Counted from the first letter of the stretch, positions 34,614 through 48,300 are shown. The stretch is 64,000 nt of DNA from Holacanthus passer (GCA_025331565.1 JAFREQ010000024.1:2507501-2571500), one strand, 5' to 3'. Notes: a model not told the origin generated them from the sequence alone. Numbers and translations are program-made.

Positions 34614-37080
34614 TTGAAGCAGCACACGTCCAACTCGTCATCAAGGTAAACAAAGCCTTTTACCTCGCCACGCTGTCCTGTGAAAAATCACGACTTGAAC
34701 GGTCACAGTTGCTCATCGCTCTCGCTCTGCACGAGTGTCCCCACCCCGTCCAAAACCTGCACAATGAGAACAATCCAAAATCTGCTCTTTTCTATTTCAC
34801 AGCACTTTAAATGATTAAATGCATGAAATAACAAAATGAACAGAGTGTCATTTTTCCTTAACAAGTAGATATTAATTATTCTGGACACTAAAAGTGGAAC
34901 TTTCCTCAGCTCAATCTTAGCGGGGCACTTTTCATAATGAACACTGAGCCAGGGGATGATGTAACGACGGGTTTCTCATTGCGTAACATTAGTGCAACAT
35001 TCGTGTACTTGTATAGTCAGACTCCTGCAGTACCTGGAGGATTGAAATATCTTTCCATTACAGCAATGTTCATCACTTGTGGAACACAGGGCTGCTGTAT
35101 TTGCCAGTAGATGGTTCATTAATGACATTACTTTTGCAGAGAACTGCAGCGCAGACTGAGAGGAAACAAATGAGAGACCATCTGTTGTTCGTGCATAAAG
35201 AAATTGAACATGAAACAATGTTAGAGTTGAGATCGTTGTAGAATAAAACTGCTGCTCTCGTGCCACCGTAAACATGTGCGACTGTGCATCTGCAAACATG
35301 CTTTATTCAGTCTTAGTGCTCACTGCTGTGGTAATTTTGTCATGTGTTCCTACTGAGTGATGGCAGTTATCATTGATCGTGCCAGCGACATCTCTTCTTC
35401 TCTTTTACTTCTTAATGTTGTGATAAATCATTACACTTAGTGTGTGACGGGCTCAAATATTGTGTAACAGTAGAAAAAGACTTAAGCAGGAGTTGACATT
35501 AACCACTGGTCAGACTCTAATAAGTGCTGTGTTTTGAATTGGGAATGATTGCATTTTTCAAAAAAATCAAGAAAGAATATATTCTTTTTTCAAAGCTGCA
35601 TGAATTTTCAGCCATTTGAGGCAGAATAACCACAGTCTTTTTTTTTGCCTAAATTGTTAATGAGCAGTTGTTTCCATCAACAAGACACAGAGCAACATTA
35701 TGATTCACTTCTTCTTTTCACCTTTGAGCTCTGGTTTGGTCTCCACCACTAACATTTCTTGTCTGCTGGTCACGAAGCTCCAGTGGGTTTATCAGAGCTT
35801 TCTGAAGAAAACAGCTGTTGTTGGAAATGAGGTTGATGAGACTGAAGCAAACAAGAAATGTTGCAATGAATCCAAAACTATGAGCTAAAACAGGCTGAAC
35901 AATCTGCACAGAGGGCAGCAGGTCTGTGTACATTCACCACTATGACCGACCTCTTTCACATCGCATGGAGTCACCACTGGTACAAACATAGATACTAGTG
36001 CTTCAGGGAACAAAGTGCATCCTGATTAAAAACCTACTTTGCTCATGTCAGGGTTGCATCTGCCTCTCTGCTCTAATGATGCATGAGGATAAAGCAACAA
36101 TGGCCATTTTACTCTCTATAACGCACACTTGCTGTTGCCTGGTACCCGCCTCCGTAACTACAAACTCATTTCTTTTATTCATGGCAGAAAAAAAAGGGGG
36201 GAAAGAGCGAGAAAGAAACAGCCATCAGCACTCAAAGACAAATTGGCTTTTATCCATTGATGCCGTATGTGTGGCAGCGTATGCAAGGCATCTCTCTGAA
36301 GTCAGAACTGCATTATTAAGTCAAATTAAGCCGTGTTCGGCACGATGGAGCTGAGTGCTTGACCCTTTCTTGCCAGAGGAGGCCATCTCGTTGTGCTGCA
36401 TTAGGAGGCCCAATTGATCCTGTCTACAGTTTAAATAAGGCCATCTCTGGACTAATGCACCCCCGTCATTGATGCAGATTTTAATCTTTTTTTTTCCTAA
36501 CCAAAGGGCCCGAGATCCTCATTAACGCTGACGAACTTGTTCTTCGCACGACGACATCTTCTAAAGGGTTCTTGCTCCCCCGACCTGTCTCCTTAGCACG
36601 TTGTCATCGGACGCAGTCGCTCTTTTGTCGTTATTTTTGCATGTAGGGCCTCTTATCTCGCCTCCGTTCACCCGCCGCTGTTTTTGTCTGCCGAACTCTC
36701 CCTTATCCTCCCTCTCTATTTTTGTCTATCTCGGACTTAGAGAGGAAAAGGCTGAGGGGGAGACTGAAAAGGGAATTGCAGAGTCTTTGGTGTCATTGAA
36801 GCCACTGAGACTGACAGTGAAAAGCCAATAATGAGCTCTCCATCCTTATTTTCCTCAGACACTGACCAGACTCCTTTCACTCCGGCAGCCCGGGTCTTTT
36901 TGTGGTTCAAAGGTCATTTGTCTTGGCACCTCAGAGACTCTCACACACACACTTTCACCATGACTCACGTACATTTGAGCTAAATGAATCTAATTAGGTA
37001 AACATTTTGGATGATGGATTTTCGGCCCCTTTTCTAGTAGCAATTACTGAGTTTCAAGACTATTGATTTCTTCCCGAGTA
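34614..37080. other. Unique noncoding stretch
   Basis: 36010-36840 looks regulatory (for example GGCCCAATTGATCCTGTC, CCTCATTAACGCTGACG); the rest is ordinary. No gene. Confidence 0.45.
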
Positions 37081-38260
37081 GAGCTACAGTAGATTGTGTT
37101 AAATCTTGCCAGGAGGCGAACTCCACCATGAAATACGCTGGATATCGTCCGGTAATTATTGTCGGGAAGGTTCACAGCAAATCATCAAGCAAATTCGCTC
37201 TCGCCACACAACCATTGATTGTTTGTGGCGCTCAGCACATCAACATCTCGTATCGAGTATCATTTCATCAACAGGCGCGTTTGTGAACCTATTTGGCTCG
37301 AACAATCCGCCGCCCGGGCGATAGTTGCTGCGTTAAGCAAAAAGCCGGATTGATCATGTTGAGTGTGCGACGCTTGTAAAATCAATGGTATAAATATGAC
37401 TCAAACATACAGGCATTAGAGTGCGGTCATTGCAGCAACGGCAGGGATTTCTGCTCAGAATTACATTAACATTAGCGGCAGCACAAGATAAAAGCATAAT
37501 GACTTAAGCTGGTATTTAGGGTTATCTCATTAAATCTGCAAAGCAAAAATCCAACAACATATAATTCTCTCTCAAACCTTTTGTTCTAATTTCACTGGGT
37601 CCTTTCTGTAACGACACCCCCTTTGAATAAGTTATTCGGAAGGTTGCCAAACATGGAAAGATTACCGCAGGATGTAATAAACCTTATCTGTGCGACGCAA
37701 ACTGGATTACAAAGGCCAGAAAATACCTCAGCGCGGCTTATCATGCTAACATTGTGCAGATTGCTGCAATTGATTTGAATAGCATGTTGCTCGAGGAGGC
37801 CCATCCAGACTCAAAGCAGATGGTGATAGCAGAGAGGTGGAAGTAATTAAAATATCTAATCCTCTGTGAGTATTGACGGCTTCTCACTGTCAGCGATGAG
37901 CCTCGACTCCAGCTACGCTCCCACAACTGTCCAAATAAAAACACGCTTGCACAAAACGGGTGCTTTGAATGATTTCTTGCTGTTTTATCATGTTCACATT
38001 TGTCACGATGAGTTCATTTTTTAACTTGGCTCGGCGACAAAGCCTCAGGGCACAATTGCCAGACATACTGTGGTTATGATTTTGGACCCAGTCTGCGGTC
38101 GGGATGGTTTCCACGGTGAGACTGGTTTATTAGTCTGGTGGATCCAGTCGATGCCCCGCGTGCACTCGCTGCGCCCCAAATCTGCCCAAAGCTTCATACT
38201 GTCTGTTGTTTGGGGGTAAATTTGTCTAAAAATCCAAACGCAATTACATTCATTTCCTTT
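37081..38260. promoter_or_regulatory. Strongest candidate conserved noncoding element cluster
   Basis: About 1.2 kb of unique sequence free of repeats and simple sequence. Motifs: ACCATTGATTGTTTGTGG around 37211 (SOX-like ATTGTTT at 37218-37224), GGATTGATCATG near 37350, CAGATG E-box at 37818-37823 and TAATTA at 37844-37849. Several small frames on both strands overlap and contradict one another, as expected for noncoding DNA. Ranked first on appearance only. Confidence 0.42.
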
Positions 38261-39479
38261 AGACACTTGTAGGATGTGCACATTTTGTGATAGATGTGTT
38301 TTTCATTCATTGCTCCCAGCTGCTTCTGTTCTATTCACAGAGGTGCTTTCTTCCGCAGGCCTCATTATTTTGTGTGTTCAACCCTTTTGCCTCTTTCTGG
38401 TTTGCACAAATTACTTTTATGAAAGATGGCAGACACCTATGCTTCCCTTCAGCGGTTTTACAATAAAAGGCAAATCAAGATATGAATTGTAGTTTAGTGG
38501 CTCATGAAAAGATGGATATAAGACACTGTGTTCTCTTTACTGAGCAACAAGAAGCTCACCTGTGTGGTCACTCTTTCCTTCCTGAGACAAATGTTTTCAG
38601 TAGGTGGACTTTAAAAATGCTGCCGTAATGGCCCGACTGAGTAACTATTTATATTCACATTGTCCGACCTTCAGGAAAATGCAACTCCGGCTGGCCATTG
38701 GGGGCTTAGTGGTGTGTGCAATAGAACGCCGAGGTACATTAAACCAGCAACGAGCGACATGAAGCATTGTCATAAATGAGATCCAGCCCCCAAAGAGTGA
38801 CTTCTGCGAATCTCGGCGTGAAGCCACAATCTTAATAATGGCATGTTGGAGAGGTGCCATGTTTTCAGGCGCAGAGCTAATATCTGTCACAAGGCTGCGA
38901 GCGTTTGTGTAGTGACCTCGAGTTTGATTAAAAAATATGGACTTTTTTTGACCTCTGGAGGAAAATCACGTCTCATATGAAATGATACCTGCAGCTTTTG
39001 TTTTAAATTCCAGTGTTTCAGAATGTACTTTCAAATGTAGAGAACGACAATGACTTCATTCAATAAGCTTAACGCATAAAGAAGACAGAGGTTGCTTTCA
39101 CACCAAACATGTCGGGTGAAATGAACTCAACATTTACTTTTGTTCTTTTTGGTTGGTGTGAAAGCTGTTTATCGAACTCCACTGTGGACTAAACATCTGA
39201 ACCCAGAACGAATTGAGCTGCAGCTTGACAAATGAAATCTGGTATATGTGGTGTAAAAGCAAAGCAGACCAACTTCAGGATTTTTGTGTTTGTAGATATG
39301 AGCATGAATCCAAAAGCTAAACTCTGACTTCCTCTCCTGATCTGCAGAAGACGAATTTGGAAACCAAACCTCTCAGCAAATTTGCACAGCAAAGTCACAA
39401 ACCTGTTTTCTTGGACATGTCATTCAATTTTAAAACACGAGTCAGTTGTCGTGAAGGACATCTTTTATTAGCTTAGCAT
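38261..39479. other. Unique noncoding stretch
   Basis: 38640-38900 is another candidate element (GGCCATTGGGGGCTTAGTGG, ATCTTAATAATGGCATG). Otherwise nothing recognisable. Confidence 0.45.
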
Positions 39480-39700
39480 CTTTGCCAAATTAAAGCTGTT
39501 TTTATCTAATAAGGAACCAGATGCAGTTATGAATATTTTATCACCTCTCAGCTTGATTACTGTAATTCCTTGTATATGAGGTTGACCCTTCAATCTTTCC
39601 TCGATTCTGCCAGACTTGATACAGCACATCACTCTGGTTCTGGCTGCAGAATTAGTACATTAATACAAAGACATATCAGGACACAAAAACATCATTTAAA
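39480..39700 (+). mobile_element. Degraded LINE (L2-like) reverse-transcriptase fragment
   Basis: In the frame starting at 39540 the translation reads ITSQLDYCNSLYMRL, a clear match to the conserved post-RT motif of L2-clade LINEs (typically ITSRLDYCNSLY). Upstream, in the same region, QIKAVFI..GT..SYEYF resembles the preceding conserved segment and carries two in-frame stops. Downstream the frame shifts, but pieces resembling the RLQLVQNAAARLL and TRKRxHI blocks can still be seen. It is a dead 5'-truncated fragment with no 3' tail that I can place. Confidence 0.7.
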
Positions 39701-40817
39701 CTTAAGAGACAGTGCAAAATAAAGTAAATTATCTGCAGTACATTTTGTGAAATGTTCCACAAATCAAACAATAATTCGGCCTCGTGGTGTCGAGAAATCA
39801 CCTGATGTCAATGTCGCTGCTTCAACTCTGTCAGCCGACGTTAAAACACACCGACAGAGCCGACATCTGCTGTTGTGACAGGTGGAAGAGTTTACTTTCA
39901 CGAGCCGCATGACTTACAAAGTCACAACCACTTCTTTGGCCCATGATGCACTTGGGCTCAGCGTGAACCTTTGTTGAGACAGCGGTCTGCGCCAAAACAC
40001 GAGACTGATGTTCAAGAGTGGATTATTAGTCGTGCACATACACACATGCAGACTGAGAGGAAGAAGAAGTAGCTCTTCCTCCAACTTTATTTATTAGTTT
40101 TAATCCCAAGACTGAATTTGGCCAAAAGTGTTTAAATCCCGCTCCTTTTAATGATCTGTCGGCTTATTCTTTATGTGCTGGACGTGGCGTCAGGATGGAA
40201 GACACTGACACTTCTTTGCTTTGCACACAGCGACGAACTTCTCTAAAGCACAAATAACTTTGAAGCAATGTACTCTCATTAACTCCGAAACTCTTAATCT
40301 GAAAGAGGATGAAAATGTGAGGAAAATGAGACAAATCCATTTCTACAACCAGGAGGAAGTTTCACTCTCACATCTAGAAGAAAAACAGCAATTTATTTTA
40401 TTTTTTTATCCACTTCACTTGTCACCTCCAGGCCCATTTAGTGGCCGTTCTGGTGCTTTTAACTGTGTCACACTGTCCTCATCAGCTGAGCTTCTTCAGT
40501 GGCATGATTGAGTCGAGGACGTCTCATGTACATCGACCTAAAAGTTGAGCTGACAGTTTGAACTGCACTTTGTTGAACTGTCAACGGACTTCATATGAAC
40601 TACTCACCAGAAAATAGTTTTTATTGTCGAATAATCAAATGAACTGTCAGAAATTTAAGTGATTTTGATAAAGAAATCGTTCAACATTGCTTCTGGCGAT
40701 GAAATAGTCACTAACATTCTCTGGTTCCAACTTCTCACATGTGAGGATTTACTACTTCTCTCTGTTTTTTTGTCATTATAAATGTAAAAATGTGGGGTTT
40801 AATCACAGATTGTGTAA
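39701..40817. other. Unique noncoding stretch
   Basis: No gene, RNA or repeat that I can support. Confidence 0.5.
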
Positions 40818-41315
40818 AACATGGACGTAGCCTCCGTGACGTCACCTGTAAATTTCTGAAGAACGATTTTGAAGCCAATTGTAGAGCGCCGCCATCTTGG
40901 CCGTGGTGATGTCACCTGATTCCAGTTAATCCAAATATGGACAAAGAGGTGGAGCGAGGGTGGAGCTGGGACAGGGACCTGTCATGGTACTTTACATGTT
41001 TCCTAATATACCGGCATAGCGTTACATGTCAACATTTCAGCCTCCAGCCGATCACAATCAGTCGGTTTCTGGAGTTTAATAAGCTTTAAATTTCTGTTTT
41101 AGCTATGATAATAATATAAACAATAAAGTCTGAGTTTGTGGAGCATCACATTTTATGTGAATATGTTTTCTTCTGCTGTAAAGTTGGACATTTTAACACG
41201 AGGGTGAAATGCAATTGACTCCCTTTTGGAGCCGGCCTCAAGTGGCCCTTCGAGGAACTGCAGCTTTTAGCACTTCTGTGTTAGCTTCATTTTTCAGAGG
41301 TTGCCACTTTGGTTT
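40818..41315 (+). repeat. ~500-bp nonautonomous teleost repeat (CCGTGACGTCACC type)
   Basis: The left part holds ATGGACGTAGCCTCCGTGAC, then GTCACCTGTAAATTTCTGAA and CGCCGCCATCTTGG. The right part holds CTTTTGGAGCCGGCCTCAAG, then GGAACTGCAGCTTTTAGCAC and TTCATTTTTCAGAGGTTGCC. These blocks, in this order and spacing, match a percomorph interspersed repeat I remember. The middle is AT-rich and diverged. The CREB-like TGACGTCA near 40838 belongs to the repeat and should not be read as a lineage-specific enhancer without further support. Confidence 0.7.
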
Positions 41316-42028
41316 AATTGTTATTAATTATTACTGAGCATGATCTTAAGTTGTAGCTGTACCTGGTTCCCAGTGACACAATCAGTGGCCTGTTGAAGTC
41401 ACAATTATCCCCCGAACTGACAGATAATGATCTTCCATCCTTCTCTGACCTTCACCGTGTTTGTACATGTTGAACTGACTTAATGTATCTGCACTTTTCA
41501 CCTCTGTTGTCTCGGCTGCCGACTTTACCGTAGTAGATAAGAAAACAGACTCAAGTAAAAAGCAAATGAAATTGGAGGTCAATATATTTTGGACGCTACA
41601 AGCACAGAGGGAAGAGTTACTGTACAGCACAGGTTACACTCAGTGACCGGGCAAATAGAAAACTCTGTATAAGGAATCAGAGTGCAAACCACTGCAACAG
41701 ATAACCAAAACCTCTCCATCGGCCACGACCTCAGGAAAACTATATATGATCTAACACATCCCCAAAATATGAATTGAGGCAAAATAAACCAAATAAAAAT
41801 GTGCATTTACACATTCATGATGTACAGTTTATTTACTGTTGCACTGATTTTCCAGTGTTTGCAGGATGTTGCATGTTGCTGCTTTGACTCTTCACCCGAG
41901 CTCAAAACAGCTGCTTCTCCTGCATCCTGTCAATACATTTACATATTTTCTAGATGAGCGAAACCACAAACGAATGTAAATGAATCAATATCCATCATAA
42001 GATAAATTACACCTCATTATTATTTGCG

Positions 42029-42055
42029 TGTGTGTGTGTGTGTATGTGTGTGTGT
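42029..42055 (+). repeat. (TG)n microsatellite
   Basis: TG units with one TA interruption. Confidence 0.93.
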
Positions 42056-42149
42056 CTTCAGGCGGATGGGGGTCTTTCAGGATGTGATGGCATTCATCAA
42101 GTCCTTCATATCGACTGCGGGGCTATAATGTAATTTCAGGAGTAAAAAA

Positions 42150-42720
42150 TGATGCGCAGTGTAATGTACCCATGGTGCACTGCATTTAAAAGCCATTATT
42201 CACCGACAACTTGTCATCAATGGTTCTCAGCCATTTTTCCAGCTGCTTAACAATGTTAAATGGCAACATATTTGTGTCTGTATAATCAGAGCGGTGTAGA
42301 CTCTGATTCTGGTCTGTCTGCTCGCTACAGATGGTCAGCACTAACCTTTCATTATCTCTTCCGCTGAAAGAAAGACACCCAAAGAAAGGTAACCCAATTA
42401 CATGAAAAGCAATTAGTGCCACGCTCTCAGTGTTGTGGAACCGAGGGGTGTAATTACGCAGATGAAGTTTGTGACGGCTATGAATGCCTCGGATATGAGA
42501 CGACGCCATTATCCGTCCTTGTTTTTTTAATTAGTGCTTCGCTCACTTTTTTCGCCGTGACATTAAGGGTAATGTTGCAGGGAGGAGAGCGGGGTGGAGG
42601 CACAGTTTTCATAACTCACACAGAGCCGTTCCAGTGTCACTTAATGTACCATGAAACATCAAAAGGTTGCATCCGCGCGACGCAATGCATCAACCGTTAG
42701 GCCTCTTTTATTGATTGAAG
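42150..42720. promoter_or_regulatory. Candidate conserved noncoding element
   Basis: Unique and balanced. CAGCTG E-box at 42240-42245, CAATTAG at 42410-42416, TAATTA at 42451-42456, plus CAATCAA-like and TTCATTA words. It lies directly beside a (TG)n tract. Opposed short frames suggest no coding role. Confidence 0.4.
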
Positions 42721-43584
42721 ACTGGTGCTTAGAAAACACTTCTCTGCTGAATGGTTTTTTGGTGGAATTGCTTTTGTGTATGCGACACTGAATCTTCTTT
42801 TCAACATCCTCAAACACAACACTTCCCCCGCCAGCCCTTCATGACTGAAAACTAATGTTGCCGTACAAAAGTGATGTACACACACACATACACTTCCTGC
42901 AGACAGGGTCCAGCCCAACACCTCCTCACTCCCAAAACTCATCACCAGCAGGTGTTTCACTCCCACATCAGACTCATTCTCAGTCTGAAATGGTGTTTAC
43001 ATAGTTGGAAAATTGGATTTTTTTTTTATGATTAAACTTTGCCCCAGTGTCGTCCATAATTCAAACAGAAATGGAAAATGGAAAACATTATCTTTGAGCA
43101 TTGCTCCAGGATAATGTTAACCCATTTGATAGGTTAGTGAATTTAACAAGCTAATATAGCATCATTATTTATCCTTTTGTAAATAAACTGCCATCAATAA
43201 AAATGTCTTGTTATCCATTCTAGCTGTGCAGCTTTATGGACGACTGAAATATCTCCACTATTGTCGACAATCGTCCGCCTACTAACCACATAAACTCTAT
43301 TTTCATCCTCCCTGCTTGTAGATCCAGGTCCAGAGTTTCTTCAGTGTCTATAGTTCCTGTCATCACTCCCCTTAGTCTCTGCTCCTCTTCCTCATTAACA
43401 GCAGAATGACCTTCTTGCTCCAGTAATTACAGTCGCTCTCGCTCTTCCAACCGCGGACCGAAACACATCTGTTCCGAGAATTATCTCGCTCTGCACATCG
43501 TCTCGCCTCTTAATCAGAGCTCTGCTTCCAACTCTGTGTCTCATACAATCATTCAGTGGCCATGAGAGTGTTGTTCGAGTCAGT

Positions 43585-43720
43585 TTCATTCGTATAGACC
43601 AATATCACACATTCACACAAACGCAAAATTCCCCTCTAGGGGCTTTCCAATCTGCACAGCATATGACTCCCTCTATTCCCAAACCCTCAATTTGGATCAG
43701 GAAAAACAGGGAGGGGTCAC
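43585..43720 (+). repeat. Teleost repeat fragment (AGGGGCTTTCCAATCTG type)
   Basis: CAATATCACACATTCACACA, CTCTAGGGGCTTTCCAATCT, GCACAGCATATGACTCCCTC, then GGATCAGGAAAAACAGGGAG. The consensus I remember has CAGAGGGCTTTACAATCTGT and GATAAGGAAAAACTCCC at these places. Confidence 0.65.
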
Positions 43721-45280
43721 AGCTTCACTCTTTCCACATCAAACATGGAAGAGGAAGCAAACAAAGCCTGGGTATCTGATCTCATGTTTTTAGATACAGG
43801 ATCATTCAGAGCAACCTGAAACTCTCTGCTACCTCCTGATGAGCACAGACGGACATTAAAGACCAGATAGGTTTCAGGACTTCTCATTGATGAGAGCATC
43901 AACAGCAGGACTCTCATTGTGAGCATCAGCAGCACAACAGTAAAAATGAACGTGCTCGACAGCGGCGGAACAAACTGGATGACATCATCCTCTCTGAGTA
44001 TCCGCACACTCTCATGACTCGTGTCGCTGCCCCCTCCGACACTCAGAGTTCAGGCTGCAGATTCGAGAGCCAGGGGTCCCGGCCTTTTGGAGAGAAAAGC
44101 TCGCGGCGGCTCCCATCTGTCATCGGCTCAGCCGCCAAATAAGCCTGTTCTTTACTGGAAGCCAACAAGATGGATGGAGCCACTTCATCACGGCTGTATG
44201 GGGGCACAGTGGAGGCTCTGCGCTGCATGCCTCTTTGACAGCCAGTCCTCCCCCACCCTGCCTCCCGACGGCTACCATCAGGGCGATGTGGAGAGCAGCT
44301 AACTCATTAGCAGCACACCACTGTGGCTGCATATTTCATTTACTGAATAATTATTTTCAGCTGTCAGCACTAAACATTTTTACATTAAGATGGTAATTTG
44401 TGTTTGTGGTTTACCGTCTTCACTGAATTTACGTCTGCTTCAGTTACAAACTTCCTACAAGTTGAAGAACATCAGGCGCCTCCACAGAAGATGTCTCAGT
44501 ACGTAATCAATGAATTTGAAGCAAATGAATCAGCATTGCAGACGTTGCCAGAAAGCTGGCATCACTTCAGGTTGAATTGCAGTTGTTCACGAATCTGTTT
44601 TGATCTGCATCCTTCAATATTGTGTTAAGACCCGCATAGCACATAGTGATTTTCATATGTTCTGTACAACACTACCTTTCAGCAGGTGTGTGTAGTTCAT
44701 GCATGGATGTATTTTAAAATAGATGCTGCATTCCAAGATGACACCCTGGTCGTTCTTGTGAAAGTTGCTCACCGGTTGCACGTGTTGAAATGGGCCCAAA
44801 GAGGGTCGTCCATCAGGGTCTTTCTTTGGTCGCCTACACATGGACATGAATGCCTTTTTTTTTCCAACTGGGAAGCACGACACCCGAACTGCAGCACAGC
44901 TCATCTCTGTCCGTGGGCGCTCGGGTTCGTGATGTCAGTAAACTCTGGCACGCAACAACACAGTGATGTTGACTGAAAAAAAGCAGATCACATCTGGGTC
45001 ACAGTCAACAAGCATCTTTTCATGGCTCGGAGGTTGTGTCCACAGAGAACTCTGGGACGGCAGAGGACTGAAAGTCAACATGAGGTCGAGCCGAATGTGA
45101 ACTTTAGCAGCATTAGTCAGTCTCTCTGTTTGTCCATCAGTTGGTTCGTTTCAACCCACAACTATATTATATATAAGAAATTATAATGTGTTATTCTGAC
45201 CACCTGCAGTTTGGATCAGTCATTTCATGCAGATTTGAAAACGCTGTTTGACCGATGCTGCCACAAAACATTGACTTAAT
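43721..45280. other. Unique noncoding stretch
   Basis: No gene. 44470-44960 is unique and possibly conserved. Two opposed frames over 44653-44976 cancel each other as coding candidates. Confidence 0.45.
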
Positions 45281-45325
45281 ATAAGACAAATCCTTTATTG
45301 ATTCCCCAGAGAGGAAATTCAGGGC
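45281..45325 (+). repeat. Short retroelement 3'-end remnant
   Basis: ATAAGACAAATCCTTTATTG followed by ATTCCCCAGAGAGGAAATTC resembles the widespread fish motif AAGATCCTTTATTAGTCCC...GGAAATTTGCAG. Only about 45 bp can be matched. Confidence 0.5.
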
Positions 45326-48300
45326 CTCCAGTTTTTGTAATTGTTCTTATATAACTTCAGAGTTTGTGTCCTTCTCTGACAGATGTTTTCATTATATCTG
45401 TACGCGCACGTGGAAAAAGCAATTATGAGAACGTTTCACTCTCATCAAGATCCTGAAAGTTATTCCACCTACCTCACAGCAGGTGTTTCAAACTGCTGTA
45501 ATGCTAATGGTTAGAAGTTGCATCTCGTTACATTATTGGCAAAATGAGCTTTTATGGACGGTTATCACACACAGTTTGGCTTTTTGTCTAGTCTATCAAA
45601 ATTCACCATCGTGTCCAAAATGTATGATGCTCAGTATAATCATAACTAATCATGGTTTTTGGCTTTGATTAGTCGGGATTGTGAGCTCCATCGCGTCATC
45701 ATTGAGTCCAGCTTGAAGTGATTTCCTGATTTTACATATATCTCGTCAACCACGTTTGTGCCTCAAAACGTGACAGTGTTTCTTTTACACTCACCGTCAT
45801 CTTGATATCGTTTCTGCAATTACCCATAGTGCATCAGCCTGGGTGTGGGGAAGTGCCTGTCTTGTATTAGTGGTGAAAGCTGTGTTTTTCATTGGGATCG
45901 GGTTTGGAAGCTTCGAGCCACTGTTGATGGAATTGTGGTTTCAGTTGAAATGACTGTCAGATTTTTACACGCGAGCTGTTTAACACCAGTTGTGATGAAT
46001 TTTCCATCTCTCTCACATATAAAATTACCAACAAATTAAAGCTTAAAGTTGTAAAGAAACAAATATCCTGCACCTCATTAACACTGTGATATGTCAGAGT
46101 CAGAAATCTTCAAGGGAGGATGATTTTGCCAAGACACATTCTCGATATTCAACTCGAGGAGGAAATTACATTTTCCACTTATTTTGTAAAGGCTTTGCAA
46201 GTTCACATCACGATGATAATGTGGACATGCCTCGCTAAAAAGAAACGAGCGACCACACCTACAGCAGTCTGTTCCTTTCATTTTCCTCGTCTCTCCCTCC
46301 CTCTCCCTCTCACCGCGCTGTAGACACAATCAACTTTTCACCCTGAATTAAGCTTCTGAGTCTGGCATCAGAAAATGGCTCCTTTCGTCACGGGGTCTCT
46401 GTCAGCAGCCAAAGTGCTTCACTACTGTCCTGAGGCTCTCCATATTTCTTTTCCTGCTCTTTTCCCTCTTATCTATACAGCTCTGTCTGCTTCCTCTCTT
46501 TGCTGTCTGGAGCGAATAAGAAAGACAGAAGAAACAAAGGAGAGACGTATGAGATGAACGGTAACTGAGGACGCGATCGCTTTTTGCCGCCATCAGTCTG
46601 TGAAACATAAGCTTCTCTAGAGTCTTTACAATGTTTACATCTTTAGTTTCTCAATAGCTGAAAATCTTAAGAAGAACTTTTTCATATGAGCAAAAGTTCA
46701 GTGCACTCATGCATTGAAGCCAGAAACGAACATCTGCAGCACGTGTTCAAAACGTCGCAATTTCAGTCTTTACAATGTCATTAAAGTTTTTTTGGACGAC
46801 AATGAAAACTGGTGCTGCAAGCAACATCATCCTTCCTGTGGAGTCGTGCTTCTGGCCTCCTTGCAAATGTAAGACCGATATTCGTTCCCAGCTTCTTGCT
46901 AATTATGTCCACGTTCTGTTTCTGCTGCTTCTTTGCTTTGTCCAATCGGTGAATCTGCTTCTATATTTGCTCATGTTCTATTTATTCACAGTGATTTTTT
47001 TTTCCCTCTCTGGATGTGACGTATGTTTAATCACAGTTGAGATACAGTTCTTTTCATTTGCATGTTCCCTGACATTGTTCTGCATTGGACTCTCAGCCAC
47101 CGTGCGTTTTACTGTCATTTAACTGCTGGTGAAATTTACATTTGTCCAAAAGCTACAGCTCACTGACATTTGGAGGCACCATTTTACCAGATACTCAGCG
47201 CAGCTGTGAAGTACAATTCACCCTTTGTTTTTTCTGCTCCTCCTGTGGATTCTTCTCATGAGCAAACAAAAGTCTCCATTCAGCGTTTCTCACCAAGTGC
47301 CTCCTCGAGTTCTAACAAGTGTGTCAAATTAATTTCCTACCTCATAAAACATTTAGCTGATTTTTTGGATTATTTTACTGGCTAACAGTTTTCTCTGCCT
47401 TTTTCCTGCTGCATTCTGCATCTCGCTGACACTTTCCATCAGCGAAAGTAGTGTGAAGCTGTTGCAGGAATCCCGTCGCCCGCGTCCTCGATAATACGCC
47501 TCCTCTGGCTTTATAACCTCTTTCTGACCGCACAGGTCCTTTGGCCTGTTGTTGAGACGTGTCACATCACAATATGTCGGCCATGAACTGGCCAAAACAC
47601 TGAATTGCCCTTGAAACAAAGACATTACTTATCATCTTCCCAGGAGCCTCTCAGCCTCACGCCGCATTGTCGCTCCTCATTCTTATTCTCTCCTCACAAC
47701 AACAGCACGTCTGCTCGAGAAATGCTCTTCGGCAGTTTGTCTTCTATTGCCTTGATTTTCCATTTTCAGACCTCAGAAAAGTAATCATGGATTATGTTCA
47801 CTAAGCAACCACTAAGTCACACATAAGGGATTTGGTCAACAGCCTTAAAAAGGCAGCATATCCTTCTGCATAATTGCATAGATCTTCTTATCTCGGCGTA
47901 ATCTCACCACGGTTTTGATAAGATTTCTTGATGAGTGTGGAGCTTTTCAGGGGGATTTTTTTTGCATCACTTCATCTTACTTTATCTGCTTGGAGGGAGG
48001 AGGGAGAGGCAGAAATGATTTAAAAAAAAAAAATCATTGTCTTCAGAAAATTAATCCTCAGTTATGTATTCTGGAGAAGCCTCTGTGATTTCAAACTGAC
48101 ACATCGCATTGCTCCACCAGTTTCAAATTATCATACAGATAATGCGAGTCTGTGTGACAGTCTGTTGGTTTAGTTCACTTTAATGGAATGACATTAAAAT
48201 GCTTTTACAGCTGGGTGAAGAGCGAATGCAAAGAAAAGAGGCATGCCGTGTCATCCTATAACATTCCTCCGAGACGCCGCTGTGCAACAAGGCTGTTACT

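Larger units (their letters stand above)
41316..43584. other. Noncoding stretch with candidate element
   Basis: Contains the (TG)n tract at 42029-42055 and the candidate element at 42150-42720. The remainder is unremarkable. Confidence 0.5.

Noticed and set aside
34382..34810. 142-codon plus-strand Cys/Val/Leu-rich frame
   Set aside because: Its core is the translated decamer minisatellite.
46775..47122. 115-codon plus-strand hydrophobic frame
   Set aside because: Leu/Phe/Val-rich because the DNA is T-rich. No signal-peptide logic or family match; membrane-like look is compositional.
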